Shown: positions 9,642-18,776 of the stretch, one piece after another
Numbering within the stretch: position 1 is the first letter of the stretch
Layout of the letters: the number at the start of each line of letters is the position of its first letter
Assembly (NCBI RefSeq): GCF_008632455.1
Contig: NZ_CP043929.1
Coordinates: 3,782,001-3,846,000, forward strand
Length of the DNA stretch: 64,000 nucleotides
From: Methylomonas rhizoryzae
GTDB taxonomy: Bacteria > Pseudomonadota > Gammaproteobacteria > Methylococcales > Methylomonadaceae
Reading direction: 5' to 3'
The notes under the pieces: model-generated
Told to the model about the DNA's origin: nothing
The model's database searches: none
Seen by the model: the letters and a program-made list of their open reading frames with translations, nothing else
Translations under genes and position numbers: made by a program

Positions 9642-10526
9642 TTACTTGCCTGCCTCGGCCGGCTGGCTTTTACCGCCCGAAATTTTGTCGATTTTGGCTT
9701 GGCTCTTCAATTGTTCGACGTGTTTTTGAAATTTTTCCATGCGCAAAAACGCCAACAATCGGTCTTTAATGGATTCAAACGGCGGAAACTCTTGTTGTTT
9801 GGAATCTTCCCGCAATATCACATGCCAGCCGAACTGGCTTTTAACCGGCTGCGCGCTGGTTTCGCCATTCTTGAGCTGTTCGACGGCCGCAGAAAATTCC
9901 GGCACCGTTTCTCCGGGCGAAATCCAGCCCAAATCGCCGCCGCTTTCCTGACTGCCCTTATCGGTGGACAGTTTTTTGGCCAATTTTTCGAAACTTTCGC
10001 CTTTGTTCAGCTTGCCGATAGCGGCCTGGGCGGCTTTTTCGCTATCCAGCAAGATGTGCCTGACCTTGTATTGCATCGGCGCGTCGGTTTCGCGCTTCTT
10101 CTGCTCGTAGGCTTGGCGCAGCTCGTCGTCGCTGATGTTGACCGATTTTACGAAATACTCGGACGCCACCTGCGAATAAGCAACGCGCAAAGCGCTGTCC
10201 AATTTGTCCCGTAACTCCGGGTCGGCAGGCAAGGGTTGGCTCACGAATTCTTGGCGTATCAACTCCCGGCCGATTTGCTCTTCCAATAATTTGGCTTCGA
10301 CTTCGGGACCGGAGCCGTTGCGATGACCCGCCGGGCTTAAACCGGATTTAGCGATGCCGCAGCCGTTAACGATTGCCGCATAACGTTCGGGATTGGCCGA
10401 CGTCGCCAGACAAGCACCGCCGGCTTTGCCGTCTTCGGAAGCGACCTTGTGAGTATCGCTGGCGCAAGCCGCTAAAGCCACGCTCGCGGCGACGAGTAAC
10501 GACCGCTGAATTTTTGCTGTAGTCAT
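9642..10526 (-). CDS. Peptidylprolyl isomerase lipoprotein, parvulin (PpiC) type
   Basis: A 294-residue exported foldase. Residues 1-21 form a lipoprotein signal with the lipobox LAAC. A SurA-like N-terminal helical region follows (EQIGRELIRQEFVSQ), then a parvulin domain at about residues 150-245 with VRHILLDSEKAA, GGDLGWISPGETVPEF and FGWHVILRED. It should catalyse proline cis/trans isomerisation and chaperone secreted proteins, anchored to an envelope membrane. It lies 119 bp upstream of ccmA on the same strand. It resembles EpsD/PrsA-like proteins, but no polysaccharide operon is nearby. Confidence 0.85.
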   Translation of the reverse strand: MTTAKIQRSLLVAASVALAACASDTHKVASEDGKAGGACLATSANPERYAAIVNGCGIAKSGLSPAGHRNGSGPEVEAKLLEEQIGRELIRQEFVSQPLPADPELRDKLDSALRVAYSQVASEYFVKSVNISDDELRQAYEQKKRETDAPMQYKVRHILLDSEKAAQAAIGKLNKGESFEKLAKKLSTDKGSQESGGDLGWISPGETVPEFSAAVEQLKNGETSAQPVKSQFGWHVILREDSKQQEFPPFESIKDRLLAFLRMEKFQKHVEQLKSQAKIDKISGGKSQPAEAGK

Positions 10527-10730
10527 GAAATTTCAATGTAAGTAATAGGCGGAAAAGAAAAACGTCCTGTAGAACCGGCGACGTGCTCGGGTAATTTAAG
10601 CACGGATCGCGCCAGTATAAACTCCTTTTTTGTTTCAAAGCATTATCAAACCGGGCGACACAACAGCCCCGCTTAACTATGTCATATCACGCAGTTTCTC
10701 GCTCCAGCCGCGGCAATTGCCGCAATGCGT

Positions 10731-11318
10731 TTAGCCGCCGAACAATTGGTGATCTATCAAATCGCACAAACAATGCGAAATCAATAAATGCACTTCTTGA
10801 ATTCGGGCGGTAGAACCGGACGGCACCCGAATTTCGATATCCGCTTCGTTCAGCAAGCCGGCCAAAGCGCCGCCGTCCTTGCCGCTCAGCGCAATCACCG
10901 TCATATCGCGCTCGTGCGCCGCTTTAACGGCTTTCAAAATATTGCCGGAATTGCCGCTGGTGGTATAGGCCAACAAAATGTCGCCGGCTTGACCCAAGGC
11001 CCGCAATTGCTTGGCGAAAATGTCGTCGTAATGGTAATCGTTGGCGATCGAGGTGATGGTCGAGGTATCGGTACTCAAGGCTATCGCCGGCAATCCCGGC
11101 CGCTCGCGCTCGAAACGATTCAACATTTCCGAGGAAAAATGCTGGGCATCGCCGGCGGAGCCGCCGTTGCCGCAAGTCAGCACTTTTTTATCGTTGACCA
11201 AGGCTTCGACGATTTTTTGCGAGGCGAATTCGATCAACTCGCACAAACTCGCCATCGCATCTTGCTTGGTTTGGATACTGTCGGAAAAATGATTGATGAT
11301 GCGATCTTGTAGACTCAT
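10731..11318 (-). CDS. diaA: SIS-domain protein DiaA (DnaA initiator-associating) / phosphoheptose isomerase-like
   Basis: A 195-residue SIS-domain protein containing LTCGNGGSAGDAQHFSSE and YTTSGNSGNILKAVKAA, shared by GmhA and DiaA. DiaA binds DnaA and promotes its assembly at oriC; GmhA makes heptose 7-phosphate for lipopolysaccharide. The gene order rsmI, lpoA, yraN, diaA matches the E. coli diaA locus and favours DiaA. I chose the ATG at 11318; the frame could start at 11384 but would then run into yraN. A 14-bp palindrome (10710-10723) lies just after the stop. Confidence 0.82.
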   Translation of the reverse strand: MSLQDRIINHFSDSIQTKQDAMASLCELIEFASQKIVEALVNDKKVLTCGNGGSAGDAQHFSSEMLNRFERERPGLPAIALSTDTSTITSIANDYHYDDIFAKQLRALGQAGDILLAYTTSGNSGNILKAVKAAHERDMTVIALSGKDGGALAGLLNEADIEIRVPSGSTARIQEVHLLISHCLCDLIDHQLFGG

Positions 11319-11322
11319 AGAT

Positions 11323-11688
11323 TCAGGTTTGAAATGCGTTTTTAATCCACTGGATGCGGCCGTCACCGGATATCGCCACGACATCGAAGCGTATGGCGGC
11401 CTGATCCAGGCGGTTGATTATGACATAGTGCTGGGTAGCCGCGACGATGCGGGCCTGTTTTTGTCGGGTCACGCTGGCCAAGGCGCCGCCGAAATCGTCG
11501 GATTGGCGAAACCGGACCTCCACCACTACCAAGGCCGAGCCGTCGCGCATCACCAAATCCAGCTCGCCGAATTTGCAACGAAAATTGCTGCATTCCAAAC
11601 GCAGCCCATGACGGGTTAGATAGTGCTCCGCTTGCCGCTCGGCCTGCTCGCCCTTGCCCAGATGCGCGGCTTTGGAACGGCCGAACAT
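11323..11688 (-). CDS. yraN: UPF0102 family nuclease-like protein YraN
   Basis: A 121-residue protein with the restriction-endonuclease-like core of the UPF0102 family: GEQAERQAEHYLTRHGLRL, FGELDLVMRD and LVVVEVRFR (E/D...EVK-like catalytic triad). Its cellular role is not established. The ATG at 11688 overlaps the lpoA stop (TGATG), which fixes the start despite an open frame further upstream. It is 4 bp from diaA. Confidence 0.9.
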   Translation of the reverse strand: MFGRSKAAHLGKGEQAERQAEHYLTRHGLRLECSNFRCKFGELDLVMRDGSALVVVEVRFRQSDDFGGALASVTRQKQARIVAATQHYVIINRLDQAAIRFDVVAISGDGRIQWIKNAFQT

Positions 11689-13487
11689 CAATCCGCGTAC
11701 CCGTTGGGCACCGGCACGCCGCCGGTGAATTGCGCGCACACCAAGGTGCGAGTAACCCGGTTTTCGGCATTCAACCCCAGTTTTCCGGTTGCCCCGGCAT
11801 AGGGCTGTACCGCCAATTGCGGCAAAAGGTTTAACAGATAATATGCATCCACTCCTAACGCGGCCAATCGGTCCAGACCGTCCGGCAGACCTTGCAAATG
11901 ACTTTGCAAGCTAGCGCGGCTCACCGGGCCTTGATAATAGTTATCGAACAGCCAAGGGATGTCGCAAAAATCGAAAGCCCCCAATTCGGCGTCTTTGCCC
12001 GGGTCCGGCCTGCCACTGTAAATAGTGGGCATTGCATACACCGTAAAACCGCCGGCTTGACGGTATTTGAGCTGCACCGCCAATTCGCGGGCCGCGTCGG
12101 CGTTGGCGCTCAATAACAGCGCCTCGACGCCTTGCGGCGCTCCGGGATGGTTTACCGTCTCCAGCAAACGCTCCAATACCGCGCCTATATCGTGTAGGCG
12201 CGGATCGTAACTCTGCATGCCGGCGACCGTGCCGCCTTGCGCTTGCCAAGCCGCGGTCAGGTAATTGCCGACACGCTGGCCCTGACCGGTATTCGGCACC
12301 AGAATCAGCACCCGCTGCTTTCCGTCGCGGCGGGCCTTGCGCGCTACGGCTTGCGCTTCGTCTATCGGACTCAAGCCGAATTGATACAAATTGTCGTGCT
12401 GCAAATTATCGACATGATTCAAGGCCAACACCGGAACGCTAAGCTCCGCATTAGCGGCCAGGGTTTCGATTTGCTCTTTGACTAACGGCCCCACCACGTG
12501 CTTGGCGCCGTCCGTCACCGCTTGCCGATAGAGCTGCACCACGTCCTCTTGTCCACTGTCGTAAAACTTTAACGGCACTGCGGTGGCACCGCCGACAATT
12601 TCGGCCCGGTAAGCCGCCAGCATGCCTTCTTTAATCGCTTTGCCGGCCGGCGCGTAAGGCCCCGAGGTCGGCAACAATACCGCAATGGCCGGAATGGCGA
12701 CCGGCGCAAGCGGTTCATGGCCGCTGGCGGAATCGGCCGGCGTTACCGTCGGCGGGCTAGTCAGATACGCTTGCAAGAATTCGGCGTTAGCCGCATGGCC
12801 CGGATAATCCGCGCGCCACTGATTAATCGCCGCAGCACTATCCGTGCCGGTTTGCCGACTTAACTTTAAAATTTTGGCCAGCGCCATCCAGCCCTGCAAT
12901 TCGGCCGACAATTCCGACGCAACGGCCGCCTCGTCGTCCGGCAAGCTAGCCAGGGTTTCGACGATAGCGCGCACGTTATCCTGCTGCTGTTTAGGCTCGC
13001 GCAACAAATTGCCCAACCGAATGCGGCTGCTGACCGCTTGCAGCACGTTGCCGGTCAATGAATAGCCGAAAGCCAGCGACCGGTAGTAGGAAATCCTATC
13101 GGCCTCCTCCAGCAAAAGCGGCCTTACCGTTTTCAAGCGATACAGGGCTTGCTCCGCGTCGCCCATGCTCAAATCGATTTGCGCCGCCAACACGGTGTAT
13201 TTGCCGCGCTGTTCAGGGGACAATTCGGCTTGGCGCAATAAATCCAGCTGTTTTTGCGCCGCGTCGATGTCGCCTGCTTGCAGCAAGGCGTCGGCGTTCA
13301 GCAGCCGTTCGAACGCCTGTCCGTCCGCCAAACCGTAACTTTTAACCGGAGCATCCGGCTGCGACAGCCTTGGTGCGGCAGGCTTGGCTTTAAGCTCGAA
13401 CTGCGCGCGGTTATCCGCCGGCCCGGTCGAACAGGCCGTCACGGCCAATCCGGCGAAAATCCACCATCGGCCGAATCGGCGAGGCAT
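11688..13487 (-). CDS. lpoA: Penicillin-binding protein activator LpoA (outer-membrane lipoprotein)
   Basis: About 599 residues. The N-terminus is a lipoprotein signal (MPRRFGRWWIFAGLAVTAC). A helical TPR-like half follows (to about residue 230), then a periplasmic-binding-protein-like half beginning IAVLLPTSGPYAPAGKAIKEG, as in LpoA/YraM. LpoA reaches through the peptidoglycan from the outer membrane to activate PBP1A. An earlier ATG at 13514 is possible, but the start at 13487 places the signal peptide normally. The gene is divergent from rsmI, as in E. coli, and overlaps yraN by 3 bp. Confidence 0.9.
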   Translation of the reverse strand: MPRRFGRWWIFAGLAVTACSTGPADNRAQFELKAKPAAPRLSQPDAPVKSYGLADGQAFERLLNADALLQAGDIDAAQKQLDLLRQAELSPEQRGKYTVLAAQIDLSMGDAEQALYRLKTVRPLLLEEADRISYYRSLAFGYSLTGNVLQAVSSRIRLGNLLREPKQQQDNVRAIVETLASLPDDEAAVASELSAELQGWMALAKILKLSRQTGTDSAAAINQWRADYPGHAANAEFLQAYLTSPPTVTPADSASGHEPLAPVAIPAIAVLLPTSGPYAPAGKAIKEGMLAAYRAEIVGGATAVPLKFYDSGQEDVVQLYRQAVTDGAKHVVGPLVKEQIETLAANAELSVPVLALNHVDNLQHDNLYQFGLSPIDEAQAVARKARRDGKQRVLILVPNTGQGQRVGNYLTAAWQAQGGTVAGMQSYDPRLHDIGAVLERLLETVNHPGAPQGVEALLLSANADAARELAVQLKYRQAGGFTVYAMPTIYSGRPDPGKDAELGAFDFCDIPWLFDNYYQGPVSRASLQSHLQGLPDGLDRLAALGVDAYYLLNLLPQLAVQPYAGATGKLGLNAENRVTRTLVCAQFTGGVPVPNGYAD

Positions 13488-13535
13488 AATGCTGGGCTTA
13501 CGACAAACACGCATGGCGACGGGAGCAAAAATTCG

Positions 13536-14390
13536 ATGAGCGGGAAATTATACGTGGTTGCCACGCCGATAGGGAATTTGGCCGATTTCAGCCTGAGAGC
13601 CGTAGAAACCTTGAAACAGGTGGACTTGATCGCCGCCGAGGATACCCGCCACGCCAAACAACTCCTGCAACATTACGGGATCAACAAACCGTTGCAGTCT
13701 CTGCACCAGCATAACGAGGCGCAGATTTCCCAGGGCCTGGTCGATAAAATGCTGGCCGGTCTGACGATTGGCTTGGTTTCCGACGCCGGCACGCCGTTGA
13801 TCAGCGACCCCGGCCTGCCGTTGGTGCAACAAGCCCATAAAGCCGGCATCAGTGTATCGCCGTTACCCGGCGCATGCGCATTAATCGCCGCGCTGTCGGC
13901 CTCGGGCATGCCGGTAAGCCGATTCAGCTTCGAAGGTTTTTTGCCGCGCACCGCCTCGGCCAGACAACAATTCTTCAGCGACAAATTGCGCGACGCCTCT
14001 ACCTGGGCCTTTTACGAATCCTGCCACCGCATCCAAGCCTGTTTGGAAGACATGGCGGCGATTTTTCCTGCCGAACACGAAATAGCCCTGGCCCGTGAAA
14101 TCACCAAGTTGCACGAAACTCTGATCAAAGCACCGCTAGCCGAAGTGTTGCGCCAAGTGCAGCAAGACGACAACATGCGTAAAGGCGAATTCGTGGTCAT
14201 CGTCGCCGGCAACTCGATAGACGCGGACCGGGATGATTCGAGCGCCGAAGCCTTGCGCATCCTGAAGCTGTTGCTCAAGGAATGCTCGATCAAAACCGCA
14301 GTGGCACTGGCGACGGAAATTACCGGACAGCGCAAAAAAATGCTGTATCAGACCGCTCTGGCGCTGCAGGCCGGACAAGACCTTCCTTGA
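13536..14390 (+). CDS. rsmI: 16S rRNA (cytidine1402-2'-O)-methyltransferase RsmI
   Basis: A 284-residue tetrapyrrole-methylase-fold protein. N-terminal LYVVATPIGNLADFSLRA, then DLIAAEDTRHAKQLL, GLVSDAGTPLISDPG and the SAM-binding PLPGACALIAALSASG are RsmI hallmarks. It methylates the ribose of C1402 in 16S rRNA with S-adenosylmethionine. The ATG at 13536 gives the family N-terminus and length (286 in E. coli); upstream codons in the same frame are not needed. It is divergent from lpoA. Confidence 0.95.
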   Translation: MSGKLYVVATPIGNLADFSLRAVETLKQVDLIAAEDTRHAKQLLQHYGINKPLQSLHQHNEAQISQGLVDKMLAGLTIGLVSDAGTPLISDPGLPLVQQAHKAGISVSPLPGACALIAALSASGMPVSRFSFEGFLPRTASARQQFFSDKLRDASTWAFYESCHRIQACLEDMAAIFPAEHEIALAREITKLHETLIKAPLAEVLRQVQQDDNMRKGEFVVIVAGNSIDADRDDSSAEALRILKLLLKECSIKTAVALATEITGQRKKMLYQTALALQAGQDLP

Positions 14391-14444
14391 GATAAGCGCT
14401 TAAATTACCTATGCTTAGCGCCTAGCTTATCGCAGGAGAAAGAC

Positions 14445-14891
14445 ATGCGCGTCGCGGACGTAATGACCAGTAAAGTGTTTACCGTAGACCCTAACGATTT
14501 GATAGACAGGGTATTCTTTTTGATCCATTACGAAAAAATTCGTCATTTGCCGGTTCTGGAAAAAGGCAAATTGATCGGCATCGTTTCGGATAGAGACCTC
14601 TACAAAGCCCTGGGTCCCAAAAGCAATTCCAACGTGGTGCAGACTAATAAGGACAACAGCCAACTGCACGTGGTGTCGCAAAAAGTCGCGCACATCATGC
14701 ACCGAGGCGTTTATACGGTAACGCCCGCCACCCGGCTGTCCGAAGCCGCGCACCTAATGGCGGAAAACCGCATCGGTTCGTTGCCGGTAGTGGAAGGCGA
14801 AAAACTGATAGGCATCGTTACCACCACCGATATTTTGCGCATTTTCGCTAAAACCGAACGGGAGCGGGAAGCGAGAGAACAACAAACCTAA
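14445..14891 (+). CDS. Two-CBS-domain protein
   Basis: A 148-residue soluble protein made almost entirely of two CBS motifs: residues about 1-60 (VADVMTSKVFTVDPNDLID, GIVSDRDLYKAL) and 80-140 (VAHIMHRGVYTVTPATRL, GIVTTTDILRIF). Paired CBS motifs bind adenine nucleotides and usually regulate a partner enzyme or channel. No partner is fused or adjacent, so the regulated process is unknown. A good ribosome-binding site (AGGAGA) precedes the ATG. Confidence 0.88.
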   Translation: MRVADVMTSKVFTVDPNDLIDRVFFLIHYEKIRHLPVLEKGKLIGIVSDRDLYKALGPKSNSNVVQTNKDNSQLHVVSQKVAHIMHRGVYTVTPATRLSEAAHLMAENRIGSLPVVEGEKLIGIVTTTDILRIFAKTEREREAREQQT

Positions 14892-15103
14892 ACTTTGCGT
14901 CATCCGGAATCACTAAAGCCGTCAGCCCGATCAGGCTAGGACCAAGTAGAAAACAAACCTTTTTCCTCGAATGGCTTGAGGCCTTGCCGTTTTTGGCTTT
15001 GTCGCTTTTATGGGCATTCCTGCAGGCAATGTCGGATAGGGCCATGGAGTTACCCCCCAGTTACCACTGGATTTCAATGTATCCCGTTGAACGCTATTGA
15101 ACA

Positions 15104-15140
15104 ATAAAAAACCCGCTAAGCCTTACAGCTTGCGGGTTTC
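15104..15140 (-). terminator. Intrinsic terminator after tRNA-Cys
   Basis: Read on the minus strand, a GC-rich stem (AAACCCGCAAG pairing with CTTAGCGGGTTT, one unpaired base) runs straight into a T-rich tract (TTTTTTATTGTT). It lies about 34 bp beyond the tRNA-Cys 3' end and should end the tRNA transcript. Confidence 0.85.
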
Positions 15141-15173
15141 AGGTACTTCGTTGAACTGTGTTGAATCCACTAA

Positions 15174-15247
15174 TGGAGGCTGCGACCGGAATCGAACCGG
15201 TGTAGACGGCTTTGCAGGCCGGTGCATAACCACTTTGCTACGCAGCC
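15174..15247 (-). tRNA. tRNA-Cys (anticodon GCA)
   Basis: On the minus strand the gene begins GGCTGCG and ends with the matching CGCAGCC, a discriminator base and an encoded CCA. The anticodon arm reads CGGCCTGCAAAGCCG, with GCA in the loop, and the T arm contains GGTTCGATTCC. The 74-nt length includes CCA. It lies about 45 bp downstream of tRNA-Gly on the same strand. Confidence 0.96.
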
Positions 15248-15253
15248 GTTATC

Positions 15254-15285
15254 CAAACAAAAAAGCCGCGAGTTCACGCGGCTTT
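15254..15285 (-). terminator. Terminator-like hairpin between tRNA-Gly and tRNA-Cys
   Basis: A perfect 9-bp stem (AAAGCCGCG / CGCGGCTTT, loop of 6) is followed on the minus strand by TTTTTTGTTT. This has the full form of a rho-independent terminator, yet it sits between two co-directional tRNA genes with only about 7 bp left before tRNA-Cys. It may act as partial attenuator or as a processing signal. Confidence 0.7.
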
Positions 15286-15292
15286 ACAAATC

Positions 15293-15368
<76 letters not shown>

Positions 15369-15382
15369 TTGGAATTTTTGTC

Positions 15383-15410
15383 ATTATACGTGATATTTTT
15401 TGCCTGTCAA
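15383..15410 (-). promoter_or_regulatory. Sigma-70 promoter of the tRNA operon
   Basis: On the minus strand a perfect -35 box TTGACA and a perfect -10 box TATAAT are separated by 16 bp, about 15 bp upstream of tRNA-Gly. Both hexamers match the consensus, as expected for a strong stable-RNA promoter. Confidence 0.9.
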
Positions 15411-15814
15411 CTCCCATTTGTGACCGCTCTCCGGAGGCAATCGCGCACAAATGCGGTGAAAACAAATTCAAGTTAAGGTATCGACTTTATCTTTTTGATA
15501 TTCAAAGAGTACCTTATCACGGACCTCTATTCTCCAGCATTTTACCACCCTCGCCGGTCCTCGCGTCGACCTCCTGCCCTCTGTAAAAACATCTGCCGCA
15601 AAATAAAGTCGGCATCAAGGCAAAACACAGGCGAACCTAAAGAAACACTGACCTTCGGCCAAGCTCCCCTTCCGCATTCAAATGGGATTGAACCGGTCAG
15701 GAAAAGATTACCGGCGCGGATAAAAAATGAACAAACGTCAGATTCGCATGCTGGCAAAACGTCGAACACCTATAATGAATGACTGATAAATATTACAAAC
15801 GATAGAGGGAAGCA
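15411..15814. other. Intergenic region with no gene recognised
   Basis: About 400 bp between the tRNA promoter and the secreted-protein gene. A 95-codon open frame (15495-15782, plus) has no recognisable domain and an atypical composition rich in Arg, Pro and Ser; I consider it chance. The last 40 bp should hold the promoter and the ribosome-binding site (AGAGGGAAG) of the next gene. Confidence 0.5.
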
Positions 15815-16213
15815 ATGTTCAAACGTCAATTCGGCTTCGTTATACCCTTGCTGCTATGCAGTTCCGCTTGGGCACAATCGACAGGACATATCGGCCATGG
15901 CGGCGGTAGCGGCGACCAAGCTTGCATTAAAGCCAAAGTCAGCCGGCAAACGCCGGAAAACATGACTCAAGTCTCTCCCGGTTCGGAGTTTTCGTTTTTC
16001 GCCTCCGGCAGCAATGGTCCTAACCACATTCATGTGCAGATCAAGAATCAAACCATCCCGCTCAGCGTTGAAGACAAGGAAACGTTTTATTTGGTGAAAG
16101 GCAAACTGCCGGAAGACATCAAAAACACCGTTGTGCGAATTTCTGTTTCACTCAAAGCCAAATTCAGCAAATGCGACGCGGAAAGCGGCTGGTTGTTAAA
16201 AGTGGGCGAATAA
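15815..16213 (+). CDS. Small secreted protein with His-rich N-terminus, function unknown
   Basis: A 132-residue protein. The signal peptide (FGFVIPLLLCSSAWAQ, cleavage after AWA) is followed by a short Gly/His stretch, STGHIGHGGGSGDQAC. A beta-rich body contains a second His cluster (NHIHVQIKN) and two cysteines (mature C near residue 37 and KCDAES) that could form a disulfide. I do not recognise the family. The His content suggests metal binding as one possibility only. The start has a good ribosome-binding site. Confidence 0.75.
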   Translation: MFKRQFGFVIPLLLCSSAWAQSTGHIGHGGGSGDQACIKAKVSRQTPENMTQVSPGSEFSFFASGSNGPNHIHVQIKNQTIPLSVEDKETFYLVKGKLPEDIKNTVVRISVSLKAKFSKCDAESGWLLKVGE

Positions 16214-16458
16214 CTTTGACGCGCTGCCGATTGCGGCGGCGCTTCCATCGTTGCGGCATCGACAGCGGCAAGGTCGTTACGCTCCCTCCCCTCGCCGTTT
16301 TTCAAGCTTAGATCGGCGATGCCACCGCACAAAAAAAGCAGCAACCTCGACCGAACTCGCGAGAATAGGCTTGTCATATTTCTGTCATCGCGCTCCCCTA
16401 GAATTTCAGACGAAGGTCGGGCCGGCCGCTTGGCCTTATACCCTTTCGCCTGGAAATT

Positions 16459-17250
16459 ATGAATAAATTACAGTACCGCACTATTTGGATTTCCGATCTG
16501 CATATCGGCTCCACCCAATGTCAAGCCGATACTCTGCTGGACTTTCTGAAGCACAACGACAGCCACAAGTTGTATTTGGTCGGCGACATTATCGACTTTT
16601 GGGCCTTGTCCAAAAAAATGTACTGGCCTGGAAGCCACAACACCGTCATCCAGAAAATCCTGCGCAAAGCCCGGCATGGCACCCAAGTGATCTACATACC
16701 GGGCAATCACGACGAAAACGTGCGCGATTACACCGATTACGTGTTCGGCGACATTTTGATTAAACAATCGGATATTCACACTACCGCCCAAGGCCGGCGC
16801 TTTTTGGTGGTGCACGGCGACGAATACGACACTATCGCCCAACACCATCGCTGGATGGCGAAATTGGGCAGCATAGGCTACGACTGGCTGATTCAAATCA
16901 ATCGCTTCGTGCGCTCGTTCAGGCGGATTTTCGGCGTGCAATCGCACTTTTCGCTGGCGGCCTATATCAAATTCAAGGTCAAAAATGTCGTGCAATTCAT
17001 GTCGGACTACGAAGAGAGCATCGTCAAGACCTTGAAAAAAGAAGGCGTAGACGGCGTAATCTGCGGGCATATTCACCACGCGGAAATCAAACAAATCGAA
17101 GGCTTTATGTACGTTAATACCGGCGATTTCGTGGAAAGCTGCACCGCGATCGTCGAACACCACGACGGCCGGCTGGAGCTGATCAAATGGCATCCTTTGT
17201 CGCTAGCGGAGCATAACGACCGGGAAGATACCCTGATAGAAGTTGGCTGA
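16459..17250 (+). CDS. UDP-2,3-diacylglucosamine diphosphatase-like metallophosphoesterase (LpxH family)
   Basis: A 263-residue calcineurin-like phosphoesterase with the full set of metal-binding motifs: ISDLHIGS (D13, H15), LVGDIIDFWAL, YIPGNHDENV, LVVHGDEYD and CGHIHHAEI. LpxH-type enzymes hydrolyse UDP-2,3-diacylglucosamine to lipid X in lipid A synthesis. This longer, YVNTGDFVESCT-containing subgroup is broader than classic LpxH, so the substrate is inferred. Confidence 0.85.
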   Translation: MNKLQYRTIWISDLHIGSTQCQADTLLDFLKHNDSHKLYLVGDIIDFWALSKKMYWPGSHNTVIQKILRKARHGTQVIYIPGNHDENVRDYTDYVFGDILIKQSDIHTTAQGRRFLVVHGDEYDTIAQHHRWMAKLGSIGYDWLIQINRFVRSFRRIFGVQSHFSLAAYIKFKVKNVVQFMSDYEESIVKTLKKEGVDGVICGHIHHAEIKQIEGFMYVNTGDFVESCTAIVEHHDGRLELIKWHPLSLAEHNDREDTLIEVG

Positions 17251-17380
17251 AACCCGCCATTCCAAAAAGCCGCAATATCTCAGGTTGGCGTAGCGAAAAT
17301 CGCTCTTTCCCATTGCCTGGAAATCCGTTTTAATCCCCGCTCATTTGCCTGCGCCGATTCGCCTTTGCGCCCTTGCCTTC

Positions 17381-17923
17381 ATGTCCACTGTTTTCAGTTT
17401 TCCGCCTATCGCCGCCCCTGACGCCCGAGTGCTGATTTTGGGCAGCATGCCGGGCCTGGCCTCCTTACAAGCCGGCCAATATTACGCCCATCCACGCAAC
17501 CAGTTTTGGGCCATACTCGCCGCCTTATTAGACCGCGAGTCGTGGCAGGATTATGCCGAAAAGCGACTGGCACTGTTAGACGCGCACATCGCCTTGTGGG
17601 ACGTGCTGCAATCCTGCCGGCGTCCCGGCAGTTTGGATGCCGACATCGCCAAACCCAGCATGGTCGTGAACGATTTTGCCGGCTTTTTAACCGAACACCC
17701 GCAAATACGGCACGTCTTTTTTAACGGTGCCACGGCGGAGCAAACCTTTCGCCGCGCCGTGTTACCGGCTTTATCATTGACAGAGTTGTGCTTGCAGCGC
17801 CTGCCCTCCACCAGTCCGGCCCACGCGGCATTGAATTTTCAGCAGAAACTCCAACAATGGCAAACGGTAACCGCCGCCTTGCAAATACCGGGCGATACGA
17901 GTGCGGCTCGAAATCGGCCTTAA
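17381..17923 (+). CDS. DNA-deoxyinosine (hypoxanthine) glycosylase, UDG superfamily
   Basis: About 180 residues. LILGSMPGLASLQAGQYY and HPRNQFWAIL form the N-terminal active-site region, WDVLQSCRRPGSLDADI follows, and FFNGATAEQ plus LPSTSPAHAA form the C-terminal motifs of the hypoxanthine-DNA glycosylase family. The enzyme would remove hypoxanthine left by adenine deamination. I start at the ATG at 17381 because the upstream codons add a non-conserved extension. It lies between the LpxH-like gene and mtgA. Confidence 0.88.
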   Translation: MSTVFSFPPIAAPDARVLILGSMPGLASLQAGQYYAHPRNQFWAILAALLDRESWQDYAEKRLALLDAHIALWDVLQSCRRPGSLDADIAKPSMVVNDFAGFLTEHPQIRHVFFNGATAEQTFRRAVLPALSLTELCLQRLPSTSPAHAALNFQQKLQQWQTVTAALQIPGDTSAARNRP

Positions 17924-18044
17924 TCAAAATGCCGTTCGTTGCCGGCTTCAGCTACGGTAAACTATCGGCCAACCAAGACCGAACTGCGTTTATCCGATAC
18001 GAACCAAAGTCTCCCGTGTTTAACGCTTGTCAATTTCTCGCTTA

Positions 18045-18776
18045 ATGTCCAGATATCGCCGTTCCCGATACCGCAGTCTTGCGACAGCTCCTCGCAACAC
18101 CTGGGTTAAGGCGCTACGGCGCGGTCTGGCTTACGGTCTGCTCGGTTTTACGCTCAGTTCGGCCGCCGCTGTCGGCATACTCGCTGCCGTACCGCCGCCG
18201 ACCACGGCTTTTATGCTGCAACGCCATGTAGACGATTGGCTGCAAAACAGCCGTTTTCGCCCTATCGAGCAGCAGTGGTGCGCCAGCCGGCAGATTTCCC
18301 GGCACGCGTTCGCCGCAGTCATCGCATCGGAGGATCAAAAGTTTTACCGGCATTCCGGTTTCGATACCGACGCAATCCGCCAGGCCTATCAGGTGTATCA
18401 ACGTGGCGGCAAGCTACGCGGCGCCAGCACCATCAGCCAACAAGTGGCGAAAAACTTGTTTTTGACCCCGGCCCGCAATGCCGCACGCAAAGCGTTGGAA
18501 GTGTGGTTTACCGTGCTGATAGAAACGATTTGGAGCAAGGCCAGAATTTTGGAAGTGTATTTGAATGTCGCCGAATTCGGCGACCACTTATTCGGCATAG
18601 AAGCGGCCAGTCGCGCCTATTTCGGCATTCCCGCCCGCCAGTTGTCCCGCAGCCAGGCGGCCCTGCTAGCCGCCACCCTACCTAATCCGCTAAAACTGCG
18701 TGCGGACAATCCCAGCCGCTATCTACTGCATAGGCGCGATTGGATACTCAGACAGATGACGCTGGCTAACTCCTAG
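18045..18776 (+). CDS. mtgA: Monofunctional biosynthetic peptidoglycan transglycosylase MtgA
   Basis: A 243-residue glycosyltransferase-family-51 protein. One N-terminal membrane helix (about residues 25-45) precedes AVIASEDQKFYRHSGFD with the catalytic glutamate, then GASTISQQVAKNLFL and ILEVYLNVAEFGDHLFGIEA. It polymerises lipid II into glycan strands at the inner membrane. An upstream TTG is in frame, but the ATG at 18045 gives a length equal to E. coli MtgA (242). Confidence 0.94.
   Translation: MSRYRRSRYRSLATAPRNTWVKALRRGLAYGLLGFTLSSAAAVGILAAVPPPTTAFMLQRHVDDWLQNSRFRPIEQQWCASRQISRHAFAAVIASEDQKFYRHSGFDTDAIRQAYQVYQRGGKLRGASTISQQVAKNLFLTPARNAARKALEVWFTVLIETIWSKARILEVYLNVAEFGDHLFGIEAASRAYFGIPARQLSRSQAALLAATLPNPLKLRADNPSRYLLHRRDWILRQMTLANS

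Noticed and set aside
15495..15782. A 95-codon plus-strand frame upstream of the small secreted protein
   Set aside because: Biased Arg/Pro/Ser composition, no recognisable domain and no good ribosome-binding site.
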